Assembly: GCA_045537695.1 (NCBI GenBank)
Contig: JAZSQB010000057.1
Span: 1 to 44,707, forward strand
Reading direction: 5' to 3'
DNA length: 44,707 nt
Origin: RGIG2041 sp045537695
Lineage (GTDB): Bacteria > Bacillota > Clostridia > UBA1381 > UMGS1253
Part shown: piece after piece, positions 5,566 through 12,925 of the stretch
How the letters are laid out: each line of letters starts with the position of its first letter
Numbering within the stretch: the first letter of the stretch is position 1
Program-made: the position numbers and the translations under genes
Notes under the pieces: model-generated
The model's database searches: none
The model's input: only the letters and a program-made list of their open reading frames with translations
Told to the model about the DNA's origin: nothing

Positions 5566-7365
5566 ATGAACGCTTTAACAAACAACAAGGCAGTTTTAAC
5601 ATGGCTTGACGAAATGGCAGCTATGACAAAGCCGGAATCCATCGTATGGGTTGATGGTAGCGAATCGCAGCTCGAGGCTTTAAGAGCTGAGGCTGTTGCA
5701 ACCGGCGAAATGCTGAAGCTTAATGAGGAAAAGCTTCCGGGTTGCTACTATCACAGAACAGCGGAAAATGACGTTGCTCGTGTAGAGGATAGAACATTTA
5801 TCTGTACAGAAACAGAAGAAGAAGCAGGTCCGGTCAACAACTGGATGGCACCGGCTGAAATGTATGCAAAGCTGACAAAGCTCTATACAGGCTCCATGGT
5901 GGGCAGAACCATGTACGTAATTCCGTACTCCATGGGTCCAGTTGGTTCCCCGTTCTCTAAGATCGGTGTTGAGCTGACAGACTCCATCTACGTTGTACTC
6001 AACATGGCGATTATGACAAGAATCGGTAAGAGCGTTATCGATGCACTCGGTGACAGCGACGATTTCGTTAAGTGTCTGCATGCAAAGAAGGATGTAAATC
6101 CGGATGACAGATATATCGTTCACTTCCCGCAGGATAAGACAATCTGGTCCATCAACTCCGCTTACGGCGGTAACGTACTGCTCGGTAAGAAGTGCTTTGC
6201 ACTCCGTATCGCTTCCTACCTCGGTATGCAGGAAGGCTGGATGGCTGAGCATATGCTTATCCTTGGTCTCGAAAATCCGCAGGGCGAAGTTAAGTACATC
6301 TGTGCTGCATTCCCGTCCGCTTGTGGTAAGACCAACCTGGCAATGCTGATTCCGCCGGAATACCTCAAGAAGAAGGGTTACAAGGTATGGACAGTCGGCG
6401 ATGATATCGCTTGGCTCCGTATCGGTCCAGATGGCAGACTCTATGCAATCAATCCGGAAGCTGGTTTCTTCGGCGTAGCACCGGGTACAAGCGAGAAGAC
6501 AAACTTCAACGCACTCGCTGCAACCAAGAAGAACACAATCTTCACAAACGTAGCAATCAACGAGGACGACAACACTGTATGGTGGGAAGGCCTCGATAAG
6601 AACCCGCCGGTAAATGCAACCGAATGGAAGGGTGCAAAGGTTAACGGCAAGGAATACACAGAAGCAGGCAACAAGCTTGCACATCCGAACTCCAGATTTA
6701 CAGCACCAGCTATCAACTGCCCGTGCATCTCTCCGGAATTCGAAAATCCGCAGGGTGTGCCGATTGACGCTATCGTATTCGGTGGCCGTCGTGCAAAGTG
6801 CGCACCGCTGGTATATCAGTCCAGAGACTGGAATCACGGTACATTCGTTGGTGCAACAATGGCTTCCGAGACTACAGCTGCAGCAGCAGGTGCAGTTGGT
6901 GTAGTTCGCCGTGACCCGATGGCTATGAAGCCGTTCGTTGGTTACAACATGGCTACCTACTGGGGTCACTGGCTCGAAATGGGTAAGAAGCTCGGTGAAA
7001 AAGCACCGAAGATTTTCCATGTTAACTGGTTCCGTCGTGACGAAAACGACAACTTTATGTGGCCGGGCTTCGGCGACAATATGCGCGTTCTGCTCTGGAT
7101 TTTAGACAGATGTGCAGGTAAGGTTGACGCTGACGAAACTGCAATCGGTTATATACCGAAGGTAGAGGATATCGACGTTGAAGGTCTCGATATGAGCGTT
7201 GAAGAAATCAAGGCGCTCCTCGCTGTGGATAAGCAGAACTGGCTCGACGACGTTGAAGATGCAAACACAGGTATCAAAAAGTACTTTGAACAGTTCGGCG
7301 ACAAGCTCCCAGCTGAAATCAAGGCGCAGCTCGATACACTTGAAGCAAATCTTAAGAATATGTAA
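5566..7365 (+). CDS. pckG: Phosphoenolpyruvate carboxykinase (GTP)
   Basis: The 599-residue enzyme interconverts oxaloacetate + GTP with PEP + CO2 + GDP at the entry to gluconeogenesis or, in fermenters, as a carbon-fixing step toward succinate or propionate. The kinase P-loop FPSACGKTN at residues 249-257 has the reactive cysteine (C253) that marks the GTP-dependent family; the ATP-dependent family has a different loop. Other family signatures are IPYSMGPVGSP (about 119-129), GGNVLLGKKCFALRIAS and FGGRRAKCAPLVYQSRDWNHG. Length is normal. It is a single-gene unit with its own promoter (5441-5469) and terminator (7386-7414). Its codon use is highly biased toward common codons, as for strongly expressed genes. 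Many Firmicutes instead use the ATP-dependent enzyme. Confidence 0.96.
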   Translation: MNALTNNKAVLTWLDEMAAMTKPESIVWVDGSESQLEALRAEAVATGEMLKLNEEKLPGCYYHRTAENDVARVEDRTFICTETEEEAGPVNNWMAPAEMYAKLTKLYTGSMVGRTMYVIPYSMGPVGSPFSKIGVELTDSIYVVLNMAIMTRIGKSVIDALGDSDDFVKCLHAKKDVNPDDRYIVHFPQDKTIWSINSAYGGNVLLGKKCFALRIASYLGMQEGWMAEHMLILGLENPQGEVKYICAAFPSACGKTNLAMLIPPEYLKKKGYKVWTVGDDIAWLRIGPDGRLYAINPEAGFFGVAPGTSEKTNFNALAATKKNTIFTNVAINEDDNTVWWEGLDKNPPVNATEWKGAKVNGKEYTEAGNKLAHPNSRFTAPAINCPCISPEFENPQGVPIDAIVFGGRRAKCAPLVYQSRDWNHGTFVGATMASETTAAAAGAVGVVRRDPMAMKPFVGYNMATYWGHWLEMGKKLGEKAPKIFHVNWFRRDENDNFMWPGFGDNMRVLLWILDRCAGKVDADETAIGYIPKVEDIDVEGLDMSVEEIKALLAVDKQNWLDDVEDANTGIKKYFEQFGDKLPAEIKAQLDTLEANLKNM

Positions 7366-7385
7366 TTTTATGTGCTAAGGCACGT

Positions 7386-7414
7386 AAGGGCATCGGTTTT
7401 CCGATGCCCTTTTT
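7386..7414 (+). terminator. Terminator of pckG
   Basis: Perfect 11-bp stem AAGGGCATCGG / CCGATGCCCTT with a TTTT loop and a following T-run, 20 bases after the pckG stop codon. Confidence 0.92.
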
Positions 7415-7560
7415 GTATGTATAAAATGTCCGGATGCGGTATATTGCAGAGGGCCTTTCGTGACCTACAGTCCATATGATACAAAGCGGACGCCTATACG
7501 ATATTGCTTCAATTTTCAACTGCGTAGTCGCCTGTTTTGGTGGTAGCGTATGCCAAAAGC

Positions 7561-7618
7561 ACAAAAAAAGAAGTGACCCTCGATTACATTAACAACAGTG
7601 TAATCAAGGGTCACTTCT
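7561..7618 (-). terminator. Terminator of a minus-strand transcript
   Basis: About 20 paired bases (7569-7588 against 7599-7618, AGAAGTGACCCT on the outer arm) enclose a short loop. The single non-Watson-Crick position is a G-U pair if the RNA is read from the minus strand, but a C-A mismatch if read from the plus strand. A run of seven T follows on the minus strand only (A-run at 7563-7569). Both facts point to minus-strand transcription, although the nearest minus-strand protein gene (8305-9159) has its own terminator. Confidence 0.8.
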
Positions 7619-8053
7619 GTGAATTCTTATTATCTAACATCAATTTAACCTCTCTTTCACAGTTTGCCTTTTGTGCTTATCCATGCATCATATTCACCGC
7701 ATCAATCCATCTTTTGTCTCTAAAGGAGAACCACTTCGGGTTTCGGATGTATATCCTTGCGCAAAAGGTGTTTTTTTGACTTCCTTAAATAAGCTTAGCA
7801 AATCTTTCCTGACGCTGAACCAAATCTCAAAATATGTTGGCCGTTTTTTCGTTTCTATCTATATTCAAATCTATCTGAAACGTTACACCGTCGTGTTTTT
7901 TCTCTCTTCTTCCTACTTCCTACTTCTTTTCCTTCTTAACTTCTTTTATACCTTTCCGGAAACTTCGTTCAGGTTCGAGAGTTTTGCTTATGCTTTATTT
8001 AGAAGTCGTTGTCTTACTTGTACATTGGACTGTACCTCTCTTTCTCTTTTGTC
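7563..8053 (-). ncRNA. Putative ncRNA or decayed gene, about 490 nt
   Basis: A sigma-A like promoter (TTGTAT, 17 bases, TATACT) on the minus strand at 8088-8060 faces the terminator at 7561-7618, defining a 490-nt transcription unit in a 939-base stretch without a convincing protein gene. The transcript is purine-rich. No minus frame is long; one frame shows scattered protein-like pieces separated by stops (for example NPKWFSFRDKRWIDAVNMMH), so this could be an eroded coding sequence or a repetitive element rather than a functional RNA. A plus-strand frame at 7671-8216 is the low-complexity complement of it. I could not match it to RNase P RNA, SRP RNA, 6S RNA or a riboswitch by eye. Confidence 0.35.
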
Positions 8054-8059
8054 ATATTC

Positions 8060-8088
8060 AGTATACCACCGGCAGTGCCATAATACAA
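8060..8088 (-). promoter_or_regulatory. Minus-strand promoter of the 7563-8053 unit
   Basis: On the minus strand TTGTAT (8088-8083), a 17-base spacer and TATACT (8065-8060). Spacing is ideal and the -10 box matches at five of six positions. The predicted start is near 8053. Confidence 0.55.
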
Positions 8089-8162
8089 TTGGCAAAATAA
8101 CAAAAGATAAAATAAGATTTTTGTGGAATGTAGAGAAAAAATTTGCAATTTTTCGAAAAATA

Positions 8163-8192
8163 TTTACAAATAGACCAAGAGTATGTTATAAT
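8163..8192 (+). promoter_or_regulatory. Plus-strand promoter of a possible small RNA
   Basis: TTTACA (8163-8168), an 18-base spacer and TATAAT (8187-8192). The predicted start is near 8199. The only element downstream on the plus strand is the hairpin at 8270-8303; all genes to the right are on the minus strand until 10926. Confidence 0.6.
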
Positions 8193-8198
8193 GAAACT

Positions 8199-8308
8199 GT
8201 TGGCGTGGTAAAATGACTTGCATTTTAGCACTGTTTTTTGTTAACCTAAATGATTTATCAGACGGATAAAAATGGCACTGTGTTTATATGCACAGTGCCA
8301 TTTCTTAT
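8199..8308 (+). ncRNA. Candidate small RNA, about 110 nt
   Basis: The unit is defined by the promoter at 8163-8192 and the hairpin at 8270-8303 followed by TTCTTATTT on the plus strand. The only frame inside is 18 codons (ATG at 8213, MTCILALFFVNLNDLSDG) without a good ribosome site. The RNA would end antisense to the last bases of the acyltransferase-fold gene (8305-9159), so it might also affect that mRNA. This rests on promoter and terminator alone. Confidence 0.35.
8270..8303. terminator. Bidirectional terminator
   Basis: Perfect 13-bp stem AAATGGCACTGTG / CACAGTGCCATTT with an 8-base loop. On the minus strand it follows the stop codon at 8305 and is succeeded by T-rich sequence (TTTTTATCC), so it ends the 8305-9159 gene. 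On the plus strand it is followed by TTCTTATTT and could end the small RNA from 8199. Confidence 0.85.
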
Positions 8309-9159
8309 TTAATATCTTCTACTACGGTTTCTGGCGGCGTTAATAATTGTTCTGGGTTTTCAAGTAGCTTTTTGAGCTTCTTGAATGCAGTTGCATAATA
8401 GTGCCCATCGCAAATGCGCTCGTCGCATACAAGTGTGAAATCCGTTAGGGTGTGCTTTTCGGTTTCGCCTTCTTTATTGAGCACGTACTCAAAACGCTTT
8501 GCGCCGATGGCGATAAAGAGCGGCAGATTGCCAAAGTCGTACAAATGGTGATACACAGGCGGAATGCCGAGCGAGCCTAAATTGGTCAGGAACAAAGAGC
8601 CGTGGAACGGGCTGAGCTTTGTCAGCCAGCGCGGCAATAAATTGAAGTAGTCAAGCAGTTTAATTAAACCAATTGCCATTTTGAGCAGGACGCGTGGCAG
8701 TTTCATCAGCAGGCGCACAAAATTGTCCATATCGTTCTGATCGCCGGCGGCTTTGTTTTCTTCAATCAGCTTTGTCAGATTTTCATAAAGCTCCAACAGA
8801 GTCACTGCAGGGGTCGTTTCGAGTTTGATGACCGTCTCCGGTGCGTTTAACTTCAATTCCTTTTTGATGGTCATGCAGATTTCTATGCCGTTACGCGCAT
8901 AGAGGCGCTGACCGCGTATATAGCGGTTTAAGCCCGGATACTGCGCGATGACGCGACAGTACGCCGCCATAAACACGTGCATCATACCGATGCTTTTGTA
9001 GCCGTCGGCACGGAGTTTGCGTATCAGGATTTCGCAGTTGCCGATATCAATGGTACTGGAAAATTTATTGGATGCTCCGACACGGGTTGTCATAATAAAT
9101 GGCATAACGGCATCCATTGGCATGCCGCCTTTGATCCTTCGTCCCTCTTTTCGACTCAT
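8305..9159 (-). CDS. Chloramphenicol/dihydrolipoyl acyltransferase-fold protein
   Basis: The 284-residue protein matches the catalytic domain of 2-oxoacid dehydrogenase acyltransferases (the CAT-like fold). It has an N-terminal strand RVGASNKFSSTIDI, a central ELYENLTKLIEENKAAG helix, FLTNLGSLGIPPVYHHLYDFG (the usual S/T-N-x-G-S-G-I region) and a C-terminal DERICDGHYYATAFKKLKKLL, where the usual active-site motif is H-x-x-x-D-G. Here the order is D-G-H, as in stand-alone homologues from gut Clostridia. It has no lipoyl or E1/E3-binding domain, so it is not a complete pyruvate dehydrogenase E2. A hydrophobic segment near residues 150-185 may contact membrane. The acyl substrate is unknown. ATG at 9159 follows a GGGGG-type site. 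Confidence 0.75.
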   Translation of the reverse strand: MSRKEGRRIKGGMPMDAVMPFIMTTRVGASNKFSSTIDIGNCEILIRKLRADGYKSIGMMHVFMAAYCRVIAQYPGLNRYIRGQRLYARNGIEICMTIKKELKLNAPETVIKLETTPAVTLLELYENLTKLIEENKAAGDQNDMDNFVRLLMKLPRVLLKMAIGLIKLLDYFNLLPRWLTKLSPFHGSLFLTNLGSLGIPPVYHHLYDFGNLPLFIAIGAKRFEYVLNKEGETEKHTLTDFTLVCDERICDGHYYATAFKKLKKLLENPEQLLTPPETVVEDIK

Positions 9160-9243
9160 AAGTATATACCCCCACTAAAAACATTCACCCTGTTTATTAG
9201 TTTAACATAAAAAAGTGAAAAACACAAGCAATATATTTCATCG

Positions 9244-10359
9244 TCAATTTTTGCCTCGCAGCACATCTGCCAGCGCAGTGGCAAAGTAACGACCGGCGGT
9301 CACGGCTTCGGAAAGCGTATTGCCGTCGCTGCCGACTTCTACAATCATAGAGCCCGGTGTTGCGTGCTGGTTAAAGCGTTCTTTGCGCAGGTTCAGCGGG
9401 CGCGCAAAGCCGGGGTACTGCTTTGTGAGCTGATCCTGTATTTGTAAGCCGAGCTGCAGATTCTGCCGCCAGTTTTCGTGGGGCAGACCGCCTTCGTCTG
9501 TGCCAATCACCAGCATCACCTGTGCGGCTTTTTGTCCGGCAATGTTGGCGGTGACCTTTAGCTTGGTGCCGTCATCCTTGGTCATACCGTCCCGGTGAAC
9601 GTCCAGTACGACTTGGATTTCGGGGTATTTAGACAGATACCATTCAATCACGCCGAGTGTTTTCGTGTACGAGCCGTTGTAAGACGGGTAGTCGTTGATG
9701 GTGGTATCGTGCAGTACGCGGATCCCTCTGTCGGAAAGTACTTTTTTGATTTCCTCGCCGACACGCACCACGTTTTGGGTTTTGTCCTGCGTGCGTGTTG
9801 TGTCAGAGGGGGTGTAGTTTGCCTGTCCTTCCGGTGTATAGCTTTCTGTGGTATGTGTATGTACAATCAGTACGGTTGGCGTGCCTGAAAGTGCCGGGTG
9901 CGCGGATGTGTGCAACAATTGTTCTATGTTTATGTCATAGCTTGTATTATTGGTGATGTATATGTTTTTGTTTGTGCCTTCGGTGTTTTTGAGTGCGCCG
10001 ATTGTCTGGCTGGTTTCTACTATCGGCAAGCTGTTTTCGTTTGCGGTGATATTTGTATCGACTTGCGGTACCGGGGGTGTGTTTATCTCAAGCTTTGCGT
10101 GTGCAAGTGCTGGGAGTTGGTTTGTAAGGATAGACGCTGGATTTTGAAAATGAAAGCCGAGGAGAGTATCTTCGGCATAGCGCAGTGCGCTGTAAAACGG
10201 TGCGCTGTCCCGATACGGAAAGCGATAGTCTACCAATGCTTTTGCAAGTTGCGGCGTGGAGAAAGACGGTGGCAGATGACGGCACAGCAGCATAAAGCAC
10301 AAAACGGCAAGCAGAAAGGGAAGTAATAATTTATTTGGATTGTATGGTCGTTGCGGCAT
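9244..10359 (-). CDS. spoIIP: Stage II sporulation protein P
   Basis: SpoIIP is a membrane-anchored cell-wall amidase/endopeptidase that works with SpoIID and SpoIIM to thin septal peptidoglycan and drive engulfment of the forespore. The 371-residue product has an N-terminal membrane anchor (LLLPFLLAVLCFMLL, about residues 10-25), a linker and the SpoIIP domain at about 190-371, with VLIVHTHTTESYTPEG, VVLDVHRDG, the H-E-N-W segment, NLRKERFNQHATPGSMIVE and VGSDGNTLSEA. ATG at 10359 follows GGAGAG; the longer frame upstream lacks a ribosome site. The usual neighbour gpr is absent here. spoIID lies elsewhere in the window (41342). Confidence 0.95.
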   Translation of the reverse strand: MPQRPYNPNKLLLPFLLAVLCFMLLCRHLPPSFSTPQLAKALVDYRFPYRDSAPFYSALRYAEDTLLGFHFQNPASILTNQLPALAHAKLEINTPPVPQVDTNITANENSLPIVETSQTIGALKNTEGTNKNIYITNNTSYDINIEQLLHTSAHPALSGTPTVLIVHTHTTESYTPEGQANYTPSDTTRTQDKTQNVVRVGEEIKKVLSDRGIRVLHDTTINDYPSYNGSYTKTLGVIEWYLSKYPEIQVVLDVHRDGMTKDDGTKLKVTANIAGQKAAQVMLVIGTDEGGLPHENWRQNLQLGLQIQDQLTKQYPGFARPLNLRKERFNQHATPGSMIVEVGSDGNTLSEAVTAGRYFATALADVLRGKN

Positions 10360-10445
10360 AGTATTCTCTCCAATAAGTATATAAGACGATTTATTTGTTC
10401 TATAATATATATTCATACTGCGTTGAAAAAAATGAAAATTAGGGG

Positions 10446-10474
10446 TTGACAAGCTGTAAAAAATTTTGTATAAT
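10446..10474 (+). promoter_or_regulatory. S10 operon promoter P1
   Basis: TTGACA (10446-10451), 17-base spacer, TATAAT (10469-10474): an exact sigma-A consensus promoter 450 bases ahead of rpsJ. Predicted start near 10481. Confidence 0.85.
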
Positions 10475-10595
10475 GCGAAATGTTTATGTTTATAGAGAAA
10501 ATACGTGCGAAAAATTTTGTGCAAATTTTACAAAAATACATGTGAAATTTCGTAAAAAATTTTGTAAGTTTTTTGGATGAATTTTCGAAAAATAC

Positions 10596-10624
10596 TTGCT
10601 TTTTCTATAAATATAAGGTAAAAT
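10596..10624 (+). promoter_or_regulatory. S10 operon promoter P2
   Basis: TTGCTT (10596-10601), 17-base spacer, TAAAAT (10619-10624). The predicted start near 10631 gives a 295-base leader to rpsJ. Together with P1 it provides tandem promoters for the largest ribosomal protein operon. Confidence 0.6.
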
Positions 10625-10630
10625 ATTATC

Positions 10631-10925
10631 TGTTGTGACATGGCATACGATGAAATGGGAGGTTGCGGATCCGTTGCGATCCGGTTTTTCCATGGAGAAT
10701 GTCCGATTCTTGAAACCGGGCGACAAGTCACGCTGCACTTTTGTATACACACTTTTTCGTTGCTTCGTGCGTACAGTAGCGTAGTTATGCCCAGTTATGC
10801 CCAAAAGGGATTCCTGGGTTTTTTTAACGGGTAGCCGCGAAACGCACGGATGTGTGGAAACAATGGTAGCAAGCTGTCGTATGTGACAACCAAGGTAAAA
10901 AGAGGATTTAAAGGAGGTAAAAACT
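10631..10925 (+). promoter_or_regulatory. Structured leader of the S10 operon
   Basis: The leader contains at least two hairpins followed by T-runs. CGGATC (10666-10671) and GATCCG (10678-10683) enclose a 6-base loop and are followed by GTTTTTCC. The second hairpin is the attenuator at 10790-10826. A 10-base tandem repeat AGTTATGCCC (10783-10792 and 10793-10802) overlaps the second hairpin and offers alternative pairing, as in an antiterminator. The leader ends in AAAGGAGG before rpsJ. S10 operons are autoregulated by L4 in enterobacteria; whether this leader works in that way is inference. Confidence 0.55.
10790..10826 (+). terminator. Attenuator-like hairpin in the S10 leader
   Basis: CCCAG (10790-10794) pairs with CTGGG (10814-10818), with an inner CCC/GGG pair (10800-10802, 10807-10809) closing an AAAA loop, followed by seven T. 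It lies about 100 bases upstream of rpsJ, downstream of both promoters, so it would regulate readthrough rather than end a gene. Confidence 0.6.
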
Positions 10926-11237
10926 ATGGCAGCAACACAGACAATCAGAATCAGACTGAAGGCTTATGACCACACTCTGCTCGATCAGTCCGCAGAGAAA
11001 ATCGTGGAGACGGCAAAGAGAACAGGCGCAAAGGTGTCCGGTCCTATTCCGTTACCGACAAAGAAGGAAGTTGTTACAATTCTTCGTGCGGTGCATAAGT
11101 ACAAGGATTCCAGAGAGCAGTTTGAGATGAGAACACACAAGCGTTTGATCGACGTTTTGGTTCCGACTCAAAAGACAATAGAAGCTCTGACAAAGCTCGA
11201 ATTGCCGGCAGGTGTCGACATCGAGATCAAGTTGTAA
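10926..11237 (+). CDS. rpsJ: 30S ribosomal protein S10
   Basis: The 103-residue product is full length and has the S10 signature: IRIRLKAYDHTLLDQSAEKIVETAKRTGA, the loop GPIPLPTKKEVVTILRAVHKYKDSREQFEMRTHKRLIDV that contacts 16S rRNA and NusB, and a VDIEIKL end. It is the first gene of the S10-spc-alpha cluster. S10 (NusE) also joins antitermination complexes. AAAGGAGG precedes the ATG. The str-operon genes (rpsL, rpsG, fusA, tuf) that often precede rpsJ are not upstream here; the leader at 10631-10925 is. Confidence 0.98.
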   Translation: MAATQTIRIRLKAYDHTLLDQSAEKIVETAKRTGAKVSGPIPLPTKKEVVTILRAVHKYKDSREQFEMRTHKRLIDVLVPTQKTIEALTKLELPAGVDIEIKL

Positions 11238-11306
11238 TAGCCAAAGGGCTGTTACGGGTCAAGTTTGCAGAGAACGCAAACCAATAACCTTAAGGAGGAG
11301 AAAGGC

Positions 11307-11936
11307 ATGAAAAAAGCAATTTTGGGAACAAAAGTTGGTATGTCCCAGCTCTTCATGGAAGACGGAAGAGTTGTTCCCGTAACTGTGATTCACGTGGAGC
11401 CGAATGTGGTTATCCAAAAGAAGACAGTTGAAACTGACGGCTACGAAGCTGTACAGGTGGGCTACCAGAACAAGAGAGAGAAGCTTGCAAACAAGCCGGA
11501 AAAGGGTCATTTTGCAAAGGCTGACGCACCGATTAAGCGTTTCCTGCGTGAGTTCAGATTAGAGAACGCTGCAGAGTTAAACGTTGGTGATGAAATCAAA
11601 TTGGACGTATTCGCAGAAGGCGAAAGAGTGGACGTAACCGGTATTTCCAAAGGTAAAGGCTTTGCCGGCTCTATCAAGAGACATGGCCAGCACACCGGTC
11701 CGATGTCCCACGGTTCCGGTTATCACAGAGGTTCCGGTTCCATGGGCGCTTGCTCTGACCCGTCTAAAGTAATGAAGGGTAAGAAGCTCCCGGGTCACAT
11801 GGGTGTGGAAAAGGTTACAATCCAGAACCTTGATATCGTTAAGATTGATACAGAAAGCAACCTGCTCTGCGTAAAGGGCGGTATCCCTGGCGCAAAGGGC
11901 GGCCTTGTTGTAATTAAGAATACAGTAAAGGCGTAA
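11307..11936 (+). CDS. rplC: 50S ribosomal protein L3
   Basis: The 209-residue protein begins MKKAILGTKVGMSQLF and contains the long extension that reaches the peptidyl transferase centre (FAGSIKRHGQHTGPMSHGSGYHRGSGSMG). It is one of the two proteins that start 50S assembly. The ATG at 11307 follows AAGGAGGAG; the longer frame from 11265 is upstream of that site. It is 69 bases after rpsJ and 24 before rplD. Confidence 0.98.
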   Translation: MKKAILGTKVGMSQLFMEDGRVVPVTVIHVEPNVVIQKKTVETDGYEAVQVGYQNKREKLANKPEKGHFAKADAPIKRFLREFRLENAAELNVGDEIKLDVFAEGERVDVTGISKGKGFAGSIKRHGQHTGPMSHGSGYHRGSGSMGACSDPSKVMKGKKLPGHMGVEKVTIQNLDIVKIDTESNLLCVKGGIPGAKGGLVVIKNTVKA

Positions 11937-11960
11937 TCGGGAAGAAAGGAGGAAACTTAA

Positions 11961-12587
11961 ATGGCTACATTAGATTTATATAACATGAGCGGTAAGAAAA
12001 CCGGCACAATGGATGTTAAGGACGAAATCTTTGGCGTTGAAGTCAACAAAGCCGTTCTTCACGATGTTGTTGTAAACTACCTGGCAAACCAGAGACAGGG
12101 CACACAGAGCGCGCTGACACGTACAGAAGTACGCGGCGGCGGTATCAAGCCTTGGAGACAGAAGGGTACAGGTCGTGCAAGACAGGGTAGCATTCGTGCT
12201 CCGCAGTGGACAGGCGGCGGCGTGGTATTCGCTCCGAAGCCGAGAGATTATTCCTACACCTTAAATAAGAAGGTTAAGAAGCTCGCACTGAAGATGGCGC
12301 TCACCACAAAGGTAACTGAGGACGATATCATCGTAGTAGACGGTCTCGGTTTTGATACAATCAAGACTGCAGCTGCTGCAAAGATGCTTTCTGACCTCGG
12401 CGTAAATGATAAGGCGCTCATCGTAACAGCAGAAAACGATACAAACGTTTACAAATCTGCAAGAAACATCGAAGGCGTATGCGTAAGCAATGCAGATGTC
12501 CTCAATGTATATGAAATACTCAACCATAAGAAGTTAATCATAGCAAAAGCTGCTATCGAGAAAATCGAGGAGGTGTGTGCACAATGA
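11961..12587 (+). CDS. rplD: 50S ribosomal protein L4
   Basis: The 208-residue protein has the globular alpha/beta domain and the arginine-rich loop lining the exit tunnel (GGGIKPWRQKGTGRARQGSIRAPQWTGGGVVF, about residues 55-88). In several bacteria L4 represses its own S10 operon through the leader RNA. A shadow start is excluded by AAAGGAGG before ATG 11961. The stop TGA overlaps the rplW start (ATGA), so the two genes are translationally coupled. Confidence 0.98.
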   Translation: MATLDLYNMSGKKTGTMDVKDEIFGVEVNKAVLHDVVVNYLANQRQGTQSALTRTEVRGGGIKPWRQKGTGRARQGSIRAPQWTGGGVVFAPKPRDYSYTLNKKVKKLALKMALTTKVTEDDIIVVDGLGFDTIKTAAAAKMLSDLGVNDKALIVTAENDTNVYKSARNIEGVCVSNADVLNVYEILNHKKLIIAKAAIEKIEEVCAQ

Positions 12588-12877
12588 CATTCGCGCATGA
12601 TATTATTTTAAGCCCGGTGATCACTGAGCAGTCCACCGATATGATGGCTGAAAGAAAGTACACATTCAAGGTTAAGCTCGATGCCAATAAGATTCAGATT
12701 GCAAAGGCAATCGAAGAAATCTTCGGCGTATCCGTAGAAAAGGTTACCACCATTCGTATGGATGGCAAGCTTAAGAGAATGGGCAGAAACGAAGGCAGAC
12801 GCCCGGCATACAAGAAGGCAATTGTAAAGCTGACAGAAAACAGCAAGACAATTGAGTTCTTCGAGGGCATGGCTTAA
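12584..12877 (+). CDS. rplW: 50S ribosomal protein L23
   Basis: The 97-residue protein sits at the tunnel exit and docks trigger factor and SRP. It shows ILSPVITEQSTDMMAERKYTFKV at the N-terminus, IFGVSVEKVTTI and the RNA-binding GKLKRMGRNEGRRPAYKKAIVKL. The start is the ATG in the ATGA overlap with rplD; GGAGGTGTG precedes it. The three-codon upstream frame is not needed. Confidence 0.98.
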   Translation: MTFAHDIILSPVITEQSTDMMAERKYTFKVKLDANKIQIAKAIEEIFGVSVEKVTTIRMDGKLKRMGRNEGRRPAYKKAIVKLTENSKTIEFFEGMA

Positions 12878-12925
12878 TTGATAAGTCAACACACTATATA
12901 TTAATAGGTAAGGAGTGTTTTAAGG

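Noticed and set aside
5680..7020. Minus-strand frame of 446 codons
   Set aside because: It lies wholly inside pckG on the opposite strand; the Cys-rich, unlikely composition is a shadow of pckG codon bias.
7563..8053. RNase P RNA, SRP RNA or 6S RNA
   Set aside because: The characteristic cores (such as GAGGAAAGTCC or the SRP GGAAGG loop) are absent or poorly matched.
7671..8216. Plus-strand frame of 181 codons
   Set aside because: It is rich in Phe, Leu, Ser and Tyr runs, has no ribosome site and is the complement of a purine-rich stretch that carries a minus-strand promoter and terminator. It looks like an antisense artefact.
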